A stretch of 64,000 nucleotides of DNA from Diphasiastrum complanatum (Eukaryota > Streptophyta > Lycopodiopsida > Lycopodiales > Lycopodiaceae), in the NCBI GenBank assembly GCA_029204225.1, contig CM055099.1, positions 40,781,631 to 40,845,630 on the forward strand, given 5' to 3'. How positions within the stretch are numbered: position 1 is the first letter of the stretch; the number at the start of each line of letters is the position of its first letter. A model generated the notes under the pieces. That model did no database searches. It saw nothing but the letters and a program-made list of their open reading frames with translations, and had not been told where the DNA came from. The position numbers were made by a program, and so were the translations under genes. Positions 22,013 to 33,279 of the stretch are shown piece by piece.

Positions 22013-22804
22013 CTAAGGCGTGAGGAAGCTACTCTGGATCAATCTCTTATTGATGAATAATGAGGGTTGACAATTAGCTTGATGGTTGTTTCTTATGATA
22101 TATATCTTTGAAACGCAGAGACACTGTGGTGGATTGGAGCTTACCCACCCAAGCAATAGATATGACATCCTCTTTGAGACCAAAGGTGGAATGATTGAAA
22201 GCATTTGCCTCAACCATGAGGTCCTTACCCGCAAAAGAAGCTCCTCTAACCCTAACATTGAGGGCCTTGAGATCTCGATTTTTATGTTCTTGAATAGAAT
22301 CAGAAATAACCTGCTTAGATCCCTTGAGCACGTCGGCCCAAGAACTCTTCGATTGCTAAAATTGTTGCTCCAAGGAGTGAATCCACTCTTGAAGCTGCTT
22401 TGCCATGTCTTCTGAATCTGCATTATCGTCGTTTCCTTCCTCTGTCTCTTCATCTGATTCCAACTCCTTCTGGAGGTGAGTAACATCAACCTCAATAATG
22501 CCAACTTTACCTTGGAGGACCAAAACCATATTCTCCAGAGTGGAGATTTGGAATGCTTGTTGCTTGATTAGCACAAGCAAGGATACATTGGTCTCTTGAA
22601 GAGACTCAATAATGCGGGGGAAACTAGACAAATTTCAGTTGAAAGAGACGGAGACAAGGGGGATGAAGATGAAGGGGTGAAAGAGGGAGAGGAAGAAGAA
22701 AGAGTAGAGGGAGTAGTGGTAGAAGGAGAAGAGGTAGAGGTTGTGGGAGTGGAGGGTAGGGGTGAGGGAGAGGAAGGAGGAGAGGGAGGGGGATCTGGAG
22801 CCAT
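22013..22804 (-). pseudogene. LINE-type ORF1-like remnant
   Basis: A Met at 22804 opens a frame rich in Pro, Ser and Thr. After a frameshift near 22620 comes a heptad-patterned coiled coil (22356-22631) with an acidic Asp/Glu stretch. A further shift then leads into S-S-W-A-D-V-L-K-G and A-L-N-V-R-V-R-G, followed by L-K-E-D-V-I-S-I-A-W. Coiled coil plus an RRM-like core with N-V-R-V-R-G is the arrangement of ORF1 proteins of L1-type LINEs, which bind RNA. I base this on memory of the family and not on a search. No endonuclease or reverse transcriptase ORF2 follows downstream (towards 22000). Confidence 0.5.
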
Positions 22805-22879
22805 AGTAGAGATGGCTGAGAAAATGAAGGGAGAAGGGAGAGGGGGATAGCGTTGGAGGGAAGAGACAACTATGGAAGG

Positions 22880-23420
22880 ACAACGATGGAGAGCCAGCGA
22901 TGGAGGGGCAACGATGAGGAGGCAGAGGGATAGGGAGTAAGGGCAAGAGTGGGACAGGAAAGGAGATGGAGCGGGACAGGTCAAGAGCGGGACAATATGG
23001 TAGGAGCGGGAACACAAGAAAGGCAGGAGAAAAGCAGGAGCGGGACAGGGCTGGACAGGAGAGGGGACATGGACAGGTCATGTCCAGCTCATGTTCATTG
23101 GAGTGGGACAAGGACAGGTCAGGAGAAAGGTAGGAGCGGGACAGGAGAGGGGGGGGGGGAACAGGGTAGGAGTGGGACAAGAGTGAGGCAGGACATGTAG
23201 CGAGGGTAGGAGCAGAGAAGGAGAGGGGATGGAGTGGGACAGGTAGCGGATTGTAGGGGTGGCAAGGATCAAGAGAAATGGAGGTAGAGAATCGAGGGAG
23301 ATTGTAGGAGAGGTAGTGGATTGTAGAAGTGGCAGCGGATCAAGAGAAATGGAGGCAGCGAATCGAGGAAGATGGAGGCAGCGGATAGAGGGAGATTCAG
23401 GCAACAGATGGAGGCATGGA
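22880..23420. repeat. Purine-rich minisatellite
   Basis: Degenerate repeats with the phrase AGGAGCGGGACAGG between about 22890 and 23200, and a second unit type (ATGGAGGCAGCGGAT-like) between 23230 and 23420. Open frames through it on both strands are compositional artefacts. In the minus sense it lies directly upstream of the LINE-like ORF1, so it could be that element's 5' untranslated region. Confidence 0.6.
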
Positions 23421-23617
<197 letters not shown>

Positions 23618-23879
23618 AACAAAATCAAGAGAAATAGTTGTCGAAATTGATGCTTGCCTATGTAGCTCCTTTTTTAAGGTGAGCTTGGGAGGCCTTATCT
23701 TTAAAAAATGTCTTCCTCCTTGAACCCTTTTGGGATGGTAGCATCATAGATCTTTAGTGAATGGATTCTATGAGGTATGGGTAAGCTATCCAGAACATAA
23801 TACTAGTTGTTGGAGATGCCATTGTATCCTCTTGAACTGCTGTATGCTGCTTCTCATAGTCTGCAAATTGAGGGGAAGT

Positions 23880-24994
23880 GGCTTAGAAAGGTGGAGGGCT
23901 AAGAGGCACGATAAATTGAATATCGATCTCAAGGGAGTTGGAGTTATCAATCAGATTCATAAACATCTGGTTTGAAGAGAAAAGTACAATAGTTTGTACA
24001 AATTGAACTAATTGCACTTCCACGACTCCAATGTTGGACCCAATGGTGATGGACGACAATAGGGAGGAATCAATAGTTAAGGTAGTTGCAAAAGATGAGG
24101 GATGGGGTAGTTTAGTACGAACTGCAAGATGAGGTAAAGCAAGTGGTTGCAATGGTTGTTGAGTACAACGATGTACCATGGGAGACGAGCAGAGTGAAAC
24201 AATCTCGTTGTAGATCCATCATCGACTCTATGATGTACTCTCATGTTGAGAGCTTTGGGTTGGTGGTGGCACGTAAGTTACAAGCATGTCTACTACTTTG
24301 AATCCTTGTAGTTTACTCTCCAATAATGTTGCAGAGAGAGATAATAGTGGGCCCACCGCAAACTTATGCTTGGTGTTTGGTTTAATGGCCCATTTGAGTT
24401 CTCCCAAGATGGTTTTATGCCACTCATAGAGTGTAACAGTTCTGTCGCAAACTCATAATGAGACTCCACAATCTTGTGCAATATGAAGGAAGTGATATGC
24501 TCCTTCCTAAAATTGCTAACCGCTACAAATTGATTGATTATATGGGTTGTAGCCTGGACAAACTTGATCTCTGATGACCTTGATGGAATAACCATCATTG
24601 GTTTGGAGCTGAGTAACAAGGGTTTCTAAGAAAGGAAAAACAATGGTGTGGGCTATCTTATGAGAGGGGTTTGGACGGGTGCCAAAGACTACTCTATGGT
24701 TGCAAGGGTGACTTTTGAGACCTGCACTTTGTGAGCAACACCTTGGTACTTGACGTAAAATTTTGCTTTTGGCCCATTCCAAGTACCAAAGGCATGAATG
24801 ATGAAATCAAAGTTGATTTTGTTGCTAAAAAACATGGCATGAATGCCCATTGCCTTGAGCAAAGGCTCAACAAGATGGAGCCATTCCACCACTGGTTCAA
24901 TGCTAGCCATAGCAAGGAGATAGTGCTTCAGAGGGACATTGCTCTGAACCAATGATCGGTGGGTCACAGAGGTTTCAGACTTAGTAGAAGCCAC
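23880..24994 (-). pseudogene. ORFX-C: third copy of the accessory ORF
   Basis: The frame from a Met at 24994 matches the N-terminal domain of ORFX-B (39485-39880). Both have P-L-L-[EK]-A-M-G, a hydrophobic F-x-x-x-I-N segment, H-A-[YF]-[AG]-T-W and K-A-[RK]-F followed by Y-Q-G. Downstream frames (24293-24619 and beyond) continue with I-K-P-N and G-P-L-L motifs near 24340-24390, again as in ORFX-B, then a Ser/Thr-rich linker (23883-24179). The coiled coil and C-terminal domain are absent. Frameshifts near 24700 and 24400 break the gene. A copia LTR fragment abuts its 5' side at 25030. No gag or pol neighbours remain. Confidence 0.7.
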
Positions 24995-25029
24995 AATTTC
25001 AGGAAAACCAATAGTAGGAGTGTATCACG

Positions 25030-25102
25030 TGTTGGATTATTTTCCTACTAATCGACTAATCATTTTTTAATCTTCATCCAACTGATTATCTAGATCTGTA
25101 GT
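25030..25102 (+). repeat. Copia LTR terminal fragment
   Basis: About 70 bp starting TGTTGGATTAT, nearly identical to the LTR start at 35905-35975 behind the copia RNase H. Beyond about 25100 the two diverge. It lies 35 bp from the start of ORFX-C. Confidence 0.7.
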
Positions 25103-26263
25103 GGATGGTTGTCGTCTGTTTGTCACCTTCACTAGTGGAAGGCTTTGTTGGTGTTGACGTCTTGAGACTACTTCTGGTCCGATGGAATGGATGGTGAAGT
25201 CATCTGCTTAAGAAGTAACAGTGGCGACAAACAACTTTTGTTGATTCCTCAATATAAAGATTTGAAACATTAATAGATCATATCCATAATAATGCTACAT
25301 AAAGAAATACACTAAAATCAAATGACATTGCACAAACAAACAGGAAAGCAACAAACAACATAGTGGACGGTACAAGAAGGAAAAAAGGTGTAGCCATACA
25401 CAAAGAGGATTTATAATATTTCTACGCATTTTATTTAAATGGCACAAGGCCATGGCAACATGAATGCAAGGACATAAAACAAGACAAGTGTCATTCATAT
25501 AGCATGTGACAGACAACAACATCAATCTCAAGTCAGGACAATAGGATAGTTTGTCATCTAGATTCGAAACTACTAGTTCATGACATCAGAGAATATGTAC
25601 CTAGAGACACTATGATATGAAGGGAAAAAGCTTGAGAGGTTGGGATTCTAGCACTATCGAAGGATATGCCTAACAATATTGTTGTGGAGAAAAGACTTGA
25701 TTATAGCTTAGCAACAAAGGGGTTGGATTCCTAGGTTAGATAGTCCTTGGTGATGCTATACTACCATGTCCAGTGGTAGAGATCATTTAACTTATTCTAA
25801 TGTGTCAAAAGATAAGCTTACAGAGCAACACATGTTATTCTTCATGGTAAACAAGTCAGAGTCATTTACGCTTTTTGACATATAGTAATATGGTGACTCT
25901 CTACAATAGGTTGTTGTCGGAAGGACTATGGAAATGCGACCTGGGCCTGGGCTAGAAGCTTTGGTTGAGAATGAGAATATGTTATAGGATAATTTCCAAA
26001 CCATGAGGTCCCAATATTATCTCTCCCTTTTATTGGATTGGCGGTCCCACGCCAATGACTGATGTGCATTGTCGGGGTTTGTCGTCGTCGGTGTCCTTGT
26101 GGAGTATGGTCGACATGGCCCGGAATAATGGAGCATGTTTGTAAAAAAAAAAGTCTGCAAAAGAGCCATGGCTACATGAGGATGAAATATAAACATGAAG
26201 GTTACACTCATATAGTACATCAATAGGGTATGAATCTTCCCTTATGAATGATCAGACCATGAA
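25103..26263. other. Intergenic, no gene seen
   Basis: No recognised domain. A phrase around 25440-25500 (GCCATGGCAACATGAATG) has a diverged partner around 26165-26225 (GCCATGGCTACATGAGGA), so this may be the remains of a repeat pair. It ends at the CATAT target site of the young copia element. Confidence 0.4.
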
Positions 26264-26268
26264 CATAT

Positions 26269-26925
26269 TGTGAAAATTGTCAACATTTCCAAGCTAGTTT
26301 GAGGCCTAAATTGGCTAAAATTGTAAATATTTTTGGTTCTGGAGTTTTGCACGTGTGAACCAGGCCACAATGTTTTTATTTACTGTATTTTTTTAGTATG
26401 ATGAAGTGTCAAACTTCATACCCTTCAAAATGAGACCATTTTGATGTATTTTGGTCATATAAGCCATTTTTAGCTATTTTTCCTATATAGGGAATATCTA
26501 GGGTCAAGTACCTTCTAGAGAGAGGAGAGAGAGAGTCATCTTCCTCATCCATAAATAGTAGGGAAGTCGTGGAGAACAGGTTGGAGAAACCTTTTGTATG
26601 CTTCATTGAGATCAATAGATCATTGTCATTGTTTCTTCCTCCATTGAGAGCATTGTTGTGTGTATTGTCTTCAAGCTATTGTGTATGATCTTAGGTGCTT
26701 TCCAAAAGTGATAGGCTGATGTATTATGGACTGAATAATGCTATTTTGGGCCGCACTTGATGTTTATGGAAGTTTCCATTTGTGATAAATGCTTTTTGAT
26801 CAAGTTCTTTGCATTCTAGGTAGCATAGAATGTGTTGCCAATTCCTAGCTTATGTAGTTTGGAGTGCAAGCATTCAAGCCAATGATCTTGGAGTTTAGAT
26901 CCACTTAGGATCTGTATTTTTCACA
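26269..26925 (+). repeat. 5' LTR of the copia element
   Basis: 657 bp, starting TGTGAAAATTG and ending TTTTTCACA. The primer binding site follows directly. It matches 32047-32676 almost base for base apart from a 25-bp block around 26583-26608. Confidence 0.97.
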
Positions 26926-26940
26926 TGGTATCAGAGCTGG
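26926..26940 (+). promoter_or_regulatory. Primer binding site, copia
   Basis: TGGTATCAGAGCTGG lies immediately after the LTR end. It is the initiator-methionine-tRNA complementary site typical of plant copia elements. Confidence 0.95.
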
Positions 26941-28097
26941 TTGGCTTCTATTTACAGTAAGTATTCCATTTTTGGTGATATTTGGATGTTTGATCAAGTT
27001 CTAGCATGATTTTGCATTGCTTTGTTGATCAAATCTTACTAACCTTTGTTTTGTGAGTTGAACTTGTGGATCAAAAGCATATTTCAGGTCTATTGAAGAT
27101 CAGAGGCTGAAAAGAAACTATTTTGGATCAGATCATAACACCTAATCATTTGTGATTGTGAGGCTTGTGCATATTCAATACTAACAATGTTCTTTTCAAT
27201 CCTATTGTTGACAATCTCCATTCTTGGATGAACACTCTCCTTAAGTGGATGAAACTTCTCCTTAAGTGGATGACAAATGCTCTTTTGAGTGAGTTGTAAT
27301 TCTCCTAAAGGCTGAGCAAAGCTCCCATTTGGATGAAAGATCCCCTTTTTTGGGTGAACATATTGTAAGCTCCATTGTGAAGAGCATATTGTAAAGATTG
27401 TCATCAATTTTGGCATAAATTTTGGTGTACTTTGTTGAGCATGTAAGTAACTCTCCTTATGTAATTTGATTGGAGCATTTGCTGGAAGGTGTTAACCATT
27501 ATGCAAGTGTGTTTTCAGGTTCTTAACAGGTTGAGGAACATTCTCATGTGAAGTGATCTTAGATCTACATCTAAACACCAAGATTTGACAAGATAGTGAA
27601 GCTAGTCTTGTGATTCACTAAGTGTGCTCATTCATTCACCTCTAAATCTTGTATTTATCACTTGCTGGAGTTTATAAACTTTTAGAAGTGTGGTTTACAT
27701 GTGGTTTTACAGGTTGAATCAATATCTTAGTGTGTTGATCATATGTTGATCAAGTTTGTTCATTACTAGGTAATCTTGGCATCCTAGTTTTGGGTATTTT
27801 CTAAGAATGCAAGTAACTCTTCACACCATAACTTGATTTGGTCACTTGCTGGAAAGTTTGAGAGCTTAAGCAAGAGTGTGTTCAGGTTGGTTTGATTTTG
27901 TAATCCATTCTTAGTGTGTGCAAAGTGTTGCATGTGTTTCAATCTTCCTTTCTATGCTTGGAAACCATCTAGGTTCAAGATAGAAGTGTTTTAGGGTCCT
28001 AAATCTTCATAGATCTCTTTATCTATCATTTGTTGAGAGAAAAGTGAGTGCTAAGTGCTTTAGGACAGAACCTAAAAGTTGAAGAAACATTAGAATC
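26941..28097 (+). other. Long leader of the copia element with imperfect repeats
   Basis: 1.16 kb between the primer binding site and the gag-pol start, without a long frame on the plus strand. A block built of GCAAGTAACTCTTC, then ACTTGCTGGAAAG, then GTGTGTTCAGGTT occurs near 27440-27530 and 27810-27890, with a partial copy near 27658-27715. A minus-strand frame at 27090-27416 is repetitive (His-Pro-Leu-Lys phrases) and not a gene I can support. It could be a regulatory or packaging leader. Confidence 0.6.
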
Positions 28098-31000
28098 ATG
28101 GCTTCCAATGGTGGGATCATGCTAGAGTCTAGTGAAAGGTTGAGTTCATCAAACTACTCTACTTGGAAAGTGAGGATGGAGTCCTTACTTGAGTTGAATG
28201 AACTCATGGACATAGTTGCAGAAATTGAAGAGAGACCTCTCACACTTCAAGAGCAACAAAGGTTTGATAAGAAGGCCAAAAGGGCTCTTCATATCATTAA
28301 AATGAATGTTACAAATGAACTTCTCAAGGAAGTTGGAAAGTGTCAAAGTGCAAGTGAGGCATGGAATGCCTTAAAGAAGCTCTTTGAATCAAAGTCCACA
28401 TCTAGGGTATTGACCCTAAGGAGACAAATATTTTCTAGTAGGCAAAGAGAGGGTGAAAGTGCTCATGCATTTATCTTGAGAGTTAAGTCCCTAAGTGATG
28501 ATTTAGCATGCATTGATGAGAACATAAAAGATGGTGAAATAGTCCAAGTTATGTTGAATGGTTTGCTAAATGAACATGCTAACCTTGTGCAAAGTTTTGC
28601 CATTCAAAGAGTCTTGCCAAGTGTGGTTGACTTGCAAGAAATCTTATTGGCTGAAGAACATAGGTTGCAATCAAAGCTTGATGGTGCATCCTTGCAAGGT
28701 GGAGGTGAAGAGGCTTTCTTCACAAAAGGCAAATTCAAGGGCAAAGGTAAAGGCAAAGGGAAATGGTCCAAAGGTGGTAACTTTGATCATGATGATCACT
28801 CTTCCTCTTCCTCTTCTACTAAGAACAATAAGTCAAAGTTCAAGTGCTTTTATTGTGGGATAAAAGGTCATTTTGCAAATGAATGTTATAAGAAGAAAAG
28901 AGAGCAAGGAGAGAGGCAAGGAAATCTTACAATAGATGAGGAAGAACATAACACATGTGAATCACTTGTTATGACTTCAAGTTTGTTAGCCAACATAGAT
29001 GATAATGATCCTTGGTGGATTGATAGTGGAGCCTCATCTCACATGACAAGACATAAGGAATACTTTACATCCTTATTGTCTTATGAGGGAGAAGGTAACA
29101 TCATCTACACTGCAAATGATGGTCAATGTGACATCAAAGGCATAGGCACTATTCCTATTTCCCTTTCAACAAATAGGAAAGCAAATCTTGAAAATGTTTT
29201 GTACATTCCTTCAATCACTAAGAATTTGCTTAGTGTAAGTCAAATGATTGACAAAGGACTTGATGTGGAGTTCATTGGAGATGCATGTTTGATAAGTAAA
29301 TGTGGATCCTTGATTGCTCAAGGTAGGAGGCATGGTAAACTTTTCAAGCTTGATGCATGTGTGATCTCTAATCATGAAGGATGTATGGCTAGGGAGCAAT
29401 TGACAAACCAAGAAGTTTGGCACAAGAGGTTGGGCCATCCCAACTTCAAATCTTTGGAGGTAATGGCAAAGAAAGAGCTTGTTCTTGGTCTCCCTAAAAG
29501 TCTTGTTGCAAACAATAGTGTTTGTGAACATTGTGCCTTGTCCAAATCTCATAGACTTGCTTATTCTAGATCTACTTCTAGATCTAAAGAAGCTTTTCAA
29601 CTTGTGCATTCTGATATTCATTCTTCTAGTACAACTAGCAATGGTGGGGCAAAGATGTATGCAACTTTCATTGATGACTTTAGTAGGTATACTTGGATCT
29701 ATCTTCTTAAAAGTAAGGATGAAGTGTTTGCTGCATTTGTCAAGTTCAAGAATGAAATGGAAAACCAATTCAATACAAAGATCAAATGCTTAAGATCTGA
29801 TAATGGAGGGGAATACACCTCAAATAGGTTCAAAGACTTTTGTATAGCACATGGGATTAAGAGGGAGATGTCTAGTCCTAGGACTCCACAACAGAATGGA
29901 GTGGCCGAGAGGAAGAATAGAACCCTTTGTGAATGTGCCAAGGCAATGAGACTACATGCTAATCTTGCTAAGTCTTTTTGGGGGGAAGCTTTAGCATGTG
30001 CTAACTATCTATGTAATAGATGGACAAGTGCTTCCTTGGATGGTAAAACTCCTCATGAGGTTCTTTATGGTAGAAGGCCGAGTGTCAAGCATTGTAGGAT
30101 CTTTGGATGTACATGTTTTGTCAATATCACACTTGATGATAGAACTAAAGAAGATCCTTCATCAAAGAAGGGTGTGTTTGTTGGCTATAGTGAAGTAAGC
30201 AAGGCTTACAAAGTGTACATTCCTTCTACAAAGAAAGTTGTCATAAGTAGGGATGTCATCTTTCATGAAGAGAATGTTTCCAATGTTGTTGATGTTGATG
30301 TTGATGTGCCTACTAATCATCATGATGTGCAAGATGTCTTGGATGAAGATGGAGATGCCACTCCAAAGCAAACTTCAAGGAAGACTCAAAGGCAAAGGGC
30401 TAAGCCATCAAGGCTAACCTATGATGAAAAAGGAAAGCAAGTGGTGGACAACTCTAACTTTGCTTTTCTTACCTCTTTTGATGAACCAACTTGTGTAGGT
30501 GAAGCAATTCAAAAGAAGGAATGGATCCAAGCCATGGATCATGAGCATCAAGCACTCATCAAAAGCAACACATGGAGGTTGGTAAAGCTTCCAAAGGACA
30601 AGAAGGCAATTGGTTGTAAGTGGATCTTCAAGATCAAGACAAATCAAGATGGATCAATCAACAAGTACAAGGCAAGGTTGGTGGCAAAGGGGTATGCTCA
30701 AGAATATGGTATTGACTATGATGAGACCTTTGCACCCGTGGCAAAGATGGTAACTATTCGAATCCTAATCTCTCTTGCAACTCTTTATGATTGGGATATG
30801 TGGCAAATGGATGTTACTAATGCCTTCTTGAATGGTGATCTTGAAGAAGATATTTACATGGAGCAACCCGAGGGCTATGTTTCACATGATGAGCCTAATC
30901 ATGTGTGCTATCTCCAAAAGAGTTTGTATGGGCTAAAGCAAGCACCAAGGAGTTGGTATGCTAAGCTCAATTCCTTCTTACTTTCTCAAAACTTTGTTAT

Positions 31001-32051
31001 GAGTGAGTATGATCATTCTCTCTACTTTAGATTGAATGAAAATGATATCACTTTACTTTTGATCTATGTTGATGACATTATCTTAAGTGGTGGTAACAAT
31101 CTAGATATAGATGAAATCAAGATGGCACTCAAAAGAGAGTTTGAAATTCAAGATCTTGGTAAACTTCATTATATCTTAGGAATAGAGATTATTAGAACTT
31201 CTAAATCTACATTCATATGTCAAGAAAAGTATGTTAACTCTATTCTAAAAAGGTTTCATATGGAAGATTGTAAAGTTGTTTCTACTCCTATGGAATCAAA
31301 TGTAAAGCTAACTACAAGAAGTAATGAAAGATCCTTCAAGGACATTACTCTCTATAGAAAGCTAATAGGATCTCTTATATGGTTAACCATCACAAGACCT
31401 GATCTAAGCTTTGTGGTTGGTAAACTAAGTCAATTTATGCAAGATCCTAGTGAGGCTCATTGGAAGCTAGGAAAGAGAGTACTTAGATACATCTCGGGAT
31501 CTAGAGATTTTGGCATCTTGTATGGAGGTACTACACCTAACCTTTGTGGATTTTCAGATTCAGATTTTGCAGGTGATCAAATGGATAGGAAGTCAACAAG
31601 TGCCTTTGCAATCTATCTTGGAGATGGAGTGGTCTCATGGCTATCAAAGAAGCAACCAACTATCTCTCTATCTTCCACCGAAGCCGAGTACAAGGCATTA
31701 ACAACATGCACCAAGGAGATTCTTTGGATCAAGAGGATGTTATTGGATCTTCACTTGCTGGAACCAGAGAAGACTCCAATCATACTTTGTGATAACCTTT
31801 CAGCCCAAAGCTTGGCAAGCAATCCTGTTTTTCATGCAAGGAGCAAGCACATTGAGATTGCTCACCATTTTGTGAGAGATCAAGTCATTGCCAAAGAGGT
31901 GGAGCTTCAACATGTCTCTTCAAAGGAGTGTGTGGCTGATATCTTCACCAAACCATTGGGAAAGGACCTATATTTAATGCATAGATCTAATCTTGGAATG
32001 TGCTCAAAGACTATGTTGAAACTAGCATCCAATGTTGAAGAGGGAGTGTGA
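28098..32051 (+). CDS. Ty1/copia gag-pol polyprotein, intact
   Basis: A 1317-residue single frame. Residues about 10-190 form the copia gag domain. A Lys/Gly-rich basic stretch and a Ser run lead to a CCHC zinc knuckle (C250, C253, H258, C263). The protease has D309-S-G-A. The pre-integrase zinc site uses H442/H447 and C476/C479. The integrase catalytic triad is D506, D568 and E604, with the expected 35 residues between D568 and E604. Reverse transcriptase shows M-D-V-T-N-A-F (D905) and Y-V-D-D (D992, D993). RNase H has D1154 and the S-S-T-E-A-E-Y motif. All key residues are present, so the enzyme set looks functional. The stop codon lies five bases inside the 3' LTR. Start choice: first Met after the leader, followed directly by a conserved gag. 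Confidence 0.97.
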   Translation: MASNGGIMLESSERLSSSNYSTWKVRMESLLELNELMDIVAEIEERPLTLQEQQRFDKKAKRALHIIKMNVTNELLKEVGKCQSASEAWNALKKLFESKSTSRVLTLRRQIFSSRQREGESAHAFILRVKSLSDDLACIDENIKDGEIVQVMLNGLLNEHANLVQSFAIQRVLPSVVDLQEILLAEEHRLQSKLDGASLQGGGEEAFFTKGKFKGKGKGKGKWSKGGNFDHDDHSSSSSSTKNNKSKFKCFYCGIKGHFANECYKKKREQGERQGNLTIDEEEHNTCESLVMTSSLLANIDDNDPWWIDSGASSHMTRHKEYFTSLLSYEGEGNIIYTANDGQCDIKGIGTIPISLSTNRKANLENVLYIPSITKNLLSVSQMIDKGLDVEFIGDACLISKCGSLIAQGRRHGKLFKLDACVISNHEGCMAREQLTNQEVWHKRLGHPNFKSLEVMAKKELVLGLPKSLVANNSVCEHCALSKSHRLAYSRSTSRSKEAFQLVHSDIHSSSTTSNGGAKMYATFIDDFSRYTWIYLLKSKDEVFAAFVKFKNEMENQFNTKIKCLRSDNGGEYTSNRFKDFCIAHGIKREMSSPRTPQQNGVAERKNRTLCECAKAMRLHANLAKSFWGEALACANYLCNRWTSASLDGKTPHEVLYGRRPSVKHCRIFGCTCFVNITLDDRTKEDPSSKKGVFVGYSEVSKAYKVYIPSTKKVVISRDVIFHEENVSNVVDVDVDVPTNHHDVQDVLDEDGDATPKQTSRKTQRQRAKPSRLTYDEKGKQVVDNSNFAFLTSFDEPTCVGEAIQKKEWIQAMDHEHQALIKSNTWRLVKLPKDKKAIGCKWIFKIKTNQDGSINKYKARLVAKGYAQEYGIDYDETFAPVAKMVTIRILISLATLYDWDMWQMDVTNAFLNGDLEEDIYMEQPEGYVSHDEPNHVCYLQKSLYGLKQAPRSWYAKLNSFLLSQNFVMSEYDHSLYFRLNENDITLLLIYVDDIILSGGNNLDIDEIKMALKREFEIQDLGKLHYILGIEIIRTSKSTFICQEKYVNSILKRFHMEDCKVVSTPMESNVKLTTRSNERSFKDITLYRKLIGSLIWLTITRPDLSFVVGKLSQFMQDPSEAHWKLGKRVLRYISGSRDFGILYGGTTPNLCGFSDSDFAGDQMDRKSTSAFAIYLGDGVVSWLSKKQPTISLSSTEAEYKALTTCTKEILWIKRMLLDLHLLEPEKTPIILCDNLSAQSLASNPVFHARSKHIEIAHHFVRDQVIAKEVELQHVSSKECVADIFTKPLGKDLYLMHRSNLGMCSKTMLKLASNVEEGV
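32037..32046 (+). promoter_or_regulatory. Polypurine tract of the copia element
   Basis: GAAGAGGGAG ends at the base before the 3' LTR and overlaps the last gag-pol codons. This is the usual position for the primer of plus-strand DNA synthesis. Confidence 0.8.
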
Positions 32052-32676
32052 AAATTGTCAACATTTCCTAGCTAGTTTGAGGCCTAAATTGGCTAAAATT
32101 GTAAATATTTTTGGTTCTGGAGTTTTGCACGTGTGAACCAGGCCACAATGTTTTTATTTACTGTATTTTTTCAGTATGATGAAGTGTCAAACTTCATACC
32201 CTTCAAAATGAGACCATTTTGATGTATTTTGGTCATATAAGCCATTTTTAGCTATTTTTCCTATATAGGGAATATCTAGGGTCAAGTACCTTCTAGAGAG
32301 AGGAGAGAGAGTCATCTTCCTCATCCATAAATAGTAGGGAAGTCGTGGAGAACAGGTTGGAATCAATAGATCATTGTCATTGTTTCTTCCTCCATTGAGA
32401 GCATTGTTGTGTGTATTGTCTTCAAGCTATTGTGTATGATCTTAGGTGCTTTCCAAAAGTGATAGGCTGATGTATTATGGACTGTATAATGCTATTTTGG
32501 GCCGCACTTGATGTTTATGGAAGTTTCCATTTGTGATAAATGCTTTTTGATCAAGTTCTTTGCATTCTAGGTAGCATAGAATGTGTTGCCAATTCCTAGC
32601 TTATGTAGTTTGGAGTGCAAGCATTCAAGCCAATGATCTTGGAGTTTAGATCCACTTAGGATCTGTATTTTTCACA
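32047..32676 (+). repeat. 3' LTR of the copia element
   Basis: 630 bp, starting TGTGAAAATTG and ending TTCACA, followed by CATAT. It lacks the 25-bp block present in the 5' LTR. Confidence 0.97.
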
Positions 32677-32681
32677 CATAT

Positions 32682-33279
32682 GCTACTAGCTACATACAAG
32701 CTGATTGATTCATTAGTCGGTAGCACAGGATTGGCTCCAGGGTATGATATCACTAGCTTGGACATAGGGTTGTATTGAAGGTATGGATCTGAGATGGACC
32801 TTACATGGTCGCTAAATAGGATGTGACTCTATTCTGATCAAAAGCAACTATGTGCTAGGAGGTCACAAGGTTATTAGTGATACTAGAGGAACCTAGCAGT
32901 TCTAATAATACCAATATCGATGACATGCGAATGATCACTTTCACAAGCAGGCATGGTGGTTTCTTGACTCATCCCCATGCATTTTAATATGTGTGATCTG
33001 TATGAAGGGATTATGAGTTAGCTTGGTTGAACATCGGCCAAGAATTACATTGATTAGGTTCAAGGTTTAGATATCACTCGTTGGTAGTGCCCTTCAGCAC
33101 CATTGGAAATAAGGTCAAAGCTCACAGTAGGTCTTATCTAGGCTATGGTCTTAGTTCCACATACAATTTTTTTTTTTTTTACAAGATTTTACCAAGGATA
33201 GTTTAGAGCTTGGTGAGTCTAATGGACCCTGTCCCATACAGCAGAAATTTTTTCTTTTTTTTTTTTCTGGCAGAAACAT
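32682..33279. other. Intergenic, no gene seen
   Basis: Flank of the copia insertion, with no long frame. Two oligo-T runs occur near 33168 and 33255. Confidence 0.4.

Larger units (their letters stand above)
26269..32676 (+). mobile_element. Young, structurally complete Ty1/copia element
   Basis: LTRs at 26269-26925 and 32047-32676 bracket a primer binding site, a 1.17-kb leader, one uninterrupted gag-pol and a polypurine tract. CATAT occurs at 26264-26268 and 32677-32681 as a perfect 5-bp target duplication. I count about three substitutions and two indels between the LTRs, one indel being a 25-bp block missing from the 3' copy. The age is therefore small compared with everything else in the window. 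The LTR ends are perfect inverted repeats, TGTGAAAA and TTTTCACA. All parts needed for transposition appear present. Confidence 0.97.

Noticed and set aside
29211-29768. A 185-codon frame on the minus strand inside the copia gag-pol
   Set aside because: It is antisense to the intact polyprotein and its composition follows from the coding bias of the plus strand.
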